Shown: piece by piece, positions 5,410 through 6,147 of the stretch
Layout: each line of letters starts with the position of its first letter
How positions within the stretch are numbered: the stretch's first letter is position 1
Assembly: GCA_964403325.1 (NCBI GenBank)
Contig: CAYOFO010000061.1
Location: forward strand, 1-6,147
Reading direction: 5' to 3'
Origin: CAZQNF01 sp964403325
Lineage (GTDB): Bacteria; Patescibacteriota; Patescibacteriia; Magasanikbacterales; GWA2-37-8
DNA length: 6,147 nucleotides
Position numbers and translations under genes: made by a program
Notes under the pieces: model-generated
The model's database searches: none
The model's input: the letters and a program-made list of their open reading frames with translations, nothing else
Told to the model about the DNA's origin: nothing

Positions 5410-5421
5410 ATCACGCGACAA
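5393..5421 (-). promoter_or_regulatory. Candidate bactofilin promoter inside the terminator hairpin
   Basis: On the minus strand TTGTCG (5416-5421) is followed after 17 bases by TATACT (5393-5398). The -10 matches consensus at five of six positions and the -35 at four. Transcription would start near 5386, about 28 bases before the bactofilin ATG, a leader length like that of ndk. The -10 lies in the inner part of the preceding terminator, so a new transcript carries only the 3' arm of the hairpin and cannot form it. Confidence 0.55.
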
Positions 5422-5431
5422 TTCTGTGTAT

Positions 5432-5926
5432 TTACTTCACTTCACTTGTTCCATTGGCAAAAAAAGGCAACCATTTTTGATCCACCAAAACCTCCACTCC
5501 CTTATCCACACGCCCATCTGCGCTGCAGCGCCAAAAGCGCGTATCGGTAATCTCCTCCAATTCAGAAATACTTAAAATTAATTTCCCAGCCACTACGGGC
5601 ACGCATCTTTTGGGCCGAGAGTTACTCTCAGTTGGTTTGAGATACGCCTCGCCATACATAAGGCCATTAATTATTTTCGCACCCACTCGCCATCCACTAA
5701 TTTCCCTACCATCAATACTCCTAACAATTTCATCATTAACTACAGCAAGTATCTCACCCTCCTCACCAAGACACAAACCCGTTAACTCACCTTCATGATT
5801 ACAATGATACTGTTGAGACTCGCCGGTAACCATTTGCAGTTTCATATTATTTTTAGACGACAAATCTTCTATTTTTTGTAAAAAAACACCGACTTGCCTG
5901 GTTTTATCAACGGGAGGGTTATCCAT
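5432..5926 (-). CDS. Unrecognised 164-residue protein downstream of argS
   Basis: I do not recognise this family. After a polar, probably helical start (about 5-30), the sequence looks mostly like beta strands and turns: GEILAVVNDEIV (57-68), ISGWRVGAKIINGLMYGEAYL (76-96), CVPVVAGKLILSI (108-120), and a final strand-rich segment with DGRVDKGVEVLVDQKWLPFF (137-156). Cysteines are at 42, 52, 108 and 134 but are not arranged as an obvious metal site. There is no signal peptide or membrane segment. It starts 23 bases after the argS stop with no terminator or convincing promoter between, so it is probably carried on the argS transcript, and it ends at a hairpin terminator. The ATG at 5926 has a T-rich upstream stretch and no Shine-Dalgarno; an internal Met28 is a possible later start. 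The clean frame and flanking terminator support a real gene. Confidence 0.8.
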   Translation of the reverse strand: MDNPPVDKTRQVGVFLQKIEDLSSKNNMKLQMVTGESQQYHCNHEGELTGLCLGEEGEILAVVNDEIVRSIDGREISGWRVGAKIINGLMYGEAYLKPTESNSRPKRCVPVVAGKLILSISELEEITDTRFWRCSADGRVDKGVEVLVDQKWLPFFANGTSEVK

Positions 5927-5949
5927 AGAAAAAATTAAAAATAAACCAA

Positions 5950-6147
5950 TTACATTTCTTCCACGGTCTCAATCGTCAGCATGTGTAAAGCATCGGTTAA
6001 AACCTGCTTGACGGCTTGGCATAGCGCCAGGCGCACTTGTTTAACTCCTGCTACTTCGGCTTGGAGTACATTGTGTTTGGCATAAAAATCGTTAAAGGCT
6101 TGCGCCAAGTCAAAACAGTATTTTGCCACCACAGATGGATTATAATC
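5950..6147 (-). CDS. argS: Arginyl-tRNA synthetase, C-terminal fragment (N-terminus beyond window)
   Basis: The 65 visible residues are the end of the DALR anticodon-binding helical domain of class I arginyl-tRNA synthetase, the cytoplasmic enzyme that charges tRNA-Arg. Family features visible here are the DYNPS start, the helix CFDLAQAFNDFYAKHNVL (in most ArgRS proteins close to LAQAFNxFYHxxxVL), the RLALCQAVKQVLTDAL helix, and the end LTIETVEEM, which matches the common C-terminus LGIEAPEKM. The frame continues through the right edge, so no internal start applies; the GTG at 6132 is simply a valine codon. The gene is cut by the window and not damaged. It precedes the 164-residue unknown gene by 23 bases. 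Confidence 0.95.
   Translation of the reverse strand, partial: DYNPSVVAKYCFDLAQAFNDFYAKHNVLQAEVAGVKQVRLALCQAVKQVLTDALHMLTIETVEEM

Overview
This is a compact stretch of a bacterial chromosome in which every gene I can support lies on the minus strand, so transcription runs from the right edge to the left edge. The gene set suggests a member of the Candidate Phyla Radiation (Patescibacteria, Parcubacteria-like). The pointers are a long nucleoside diphosphate kinase with an insertion, a short bactofilin, a divergent diacylglycerol-kinase-fold protein, a UbiE-like methyltransferase of a type I associate with these genomes, small membrane proteins of unknown role, very short intergenic gaps, and the near absence of Shine-Dalgarno sequences. 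TGA is used as a normal stop (the YraN and kinase-fold genes end in it), so the recoded TGA of Gracilibacteria/SR1 does not apply. The lineage is an inference from gene type and was not tested.

In transcription order (right to left): the C-terminal end of arginyl-tRNA synthetase (5950-6147, cut by the edge); an unrecognised 164-residue protein (5432-5926) closed by a hairpin terminator; bactofilin (4867-5358) with a promoter threaded through that hairpin; a diacylglycerol-kinase-fold protein with altered signature motifs (4072-4842); tRNA-Leu(GAG) with encoded CCA (3870-3956) behind a strong promoter; an unrecognised 123-residue protein (3465-3836) closed by a second terminator; a four-gene operon of a two-helix membrane protein (3118-3360), a class I methyltransferase (2563-3111), a three-helix membrane protein (2148-2555) and a YraN-family nuclease-like protein (1792-2151); nucleoside diphosphate kinase (1157-1738) with its own promoter and a terminator; and a long open frame (1-1099) running off the left edge, which encodes an unrecognised protein with a zinc-knuckle-like cysteine/histidine cluster. 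The left 1.1 kb is therefore not empty: its gene has no stop codon inside the window.

Functionally the window mixes translation (argS, tRNA-Leu), nucleotide metabolism (ndk), cell shape or envelope scaffolding (bactofilin, perhaps the kinase-fold protein) and a small operon of unknown purpose. The regulatory layout is easier to read than most of the unknown proteins. Sigma-70-type promoters fall at the junctions, two of them with the -35 hexamer overlapping the stop codon of the preceding gene and one or two interleaved with the preceding gene's terminator hairpin. Most start codons are preceded by a short T-rich stretch and not by a ribosome binding site. I see no mobile element, CRISPR array, integrase or defence cassette, and no clear novel multi-gene system. 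The best leads are the unknown proteins and the kinase-fold protein with altered motifs.
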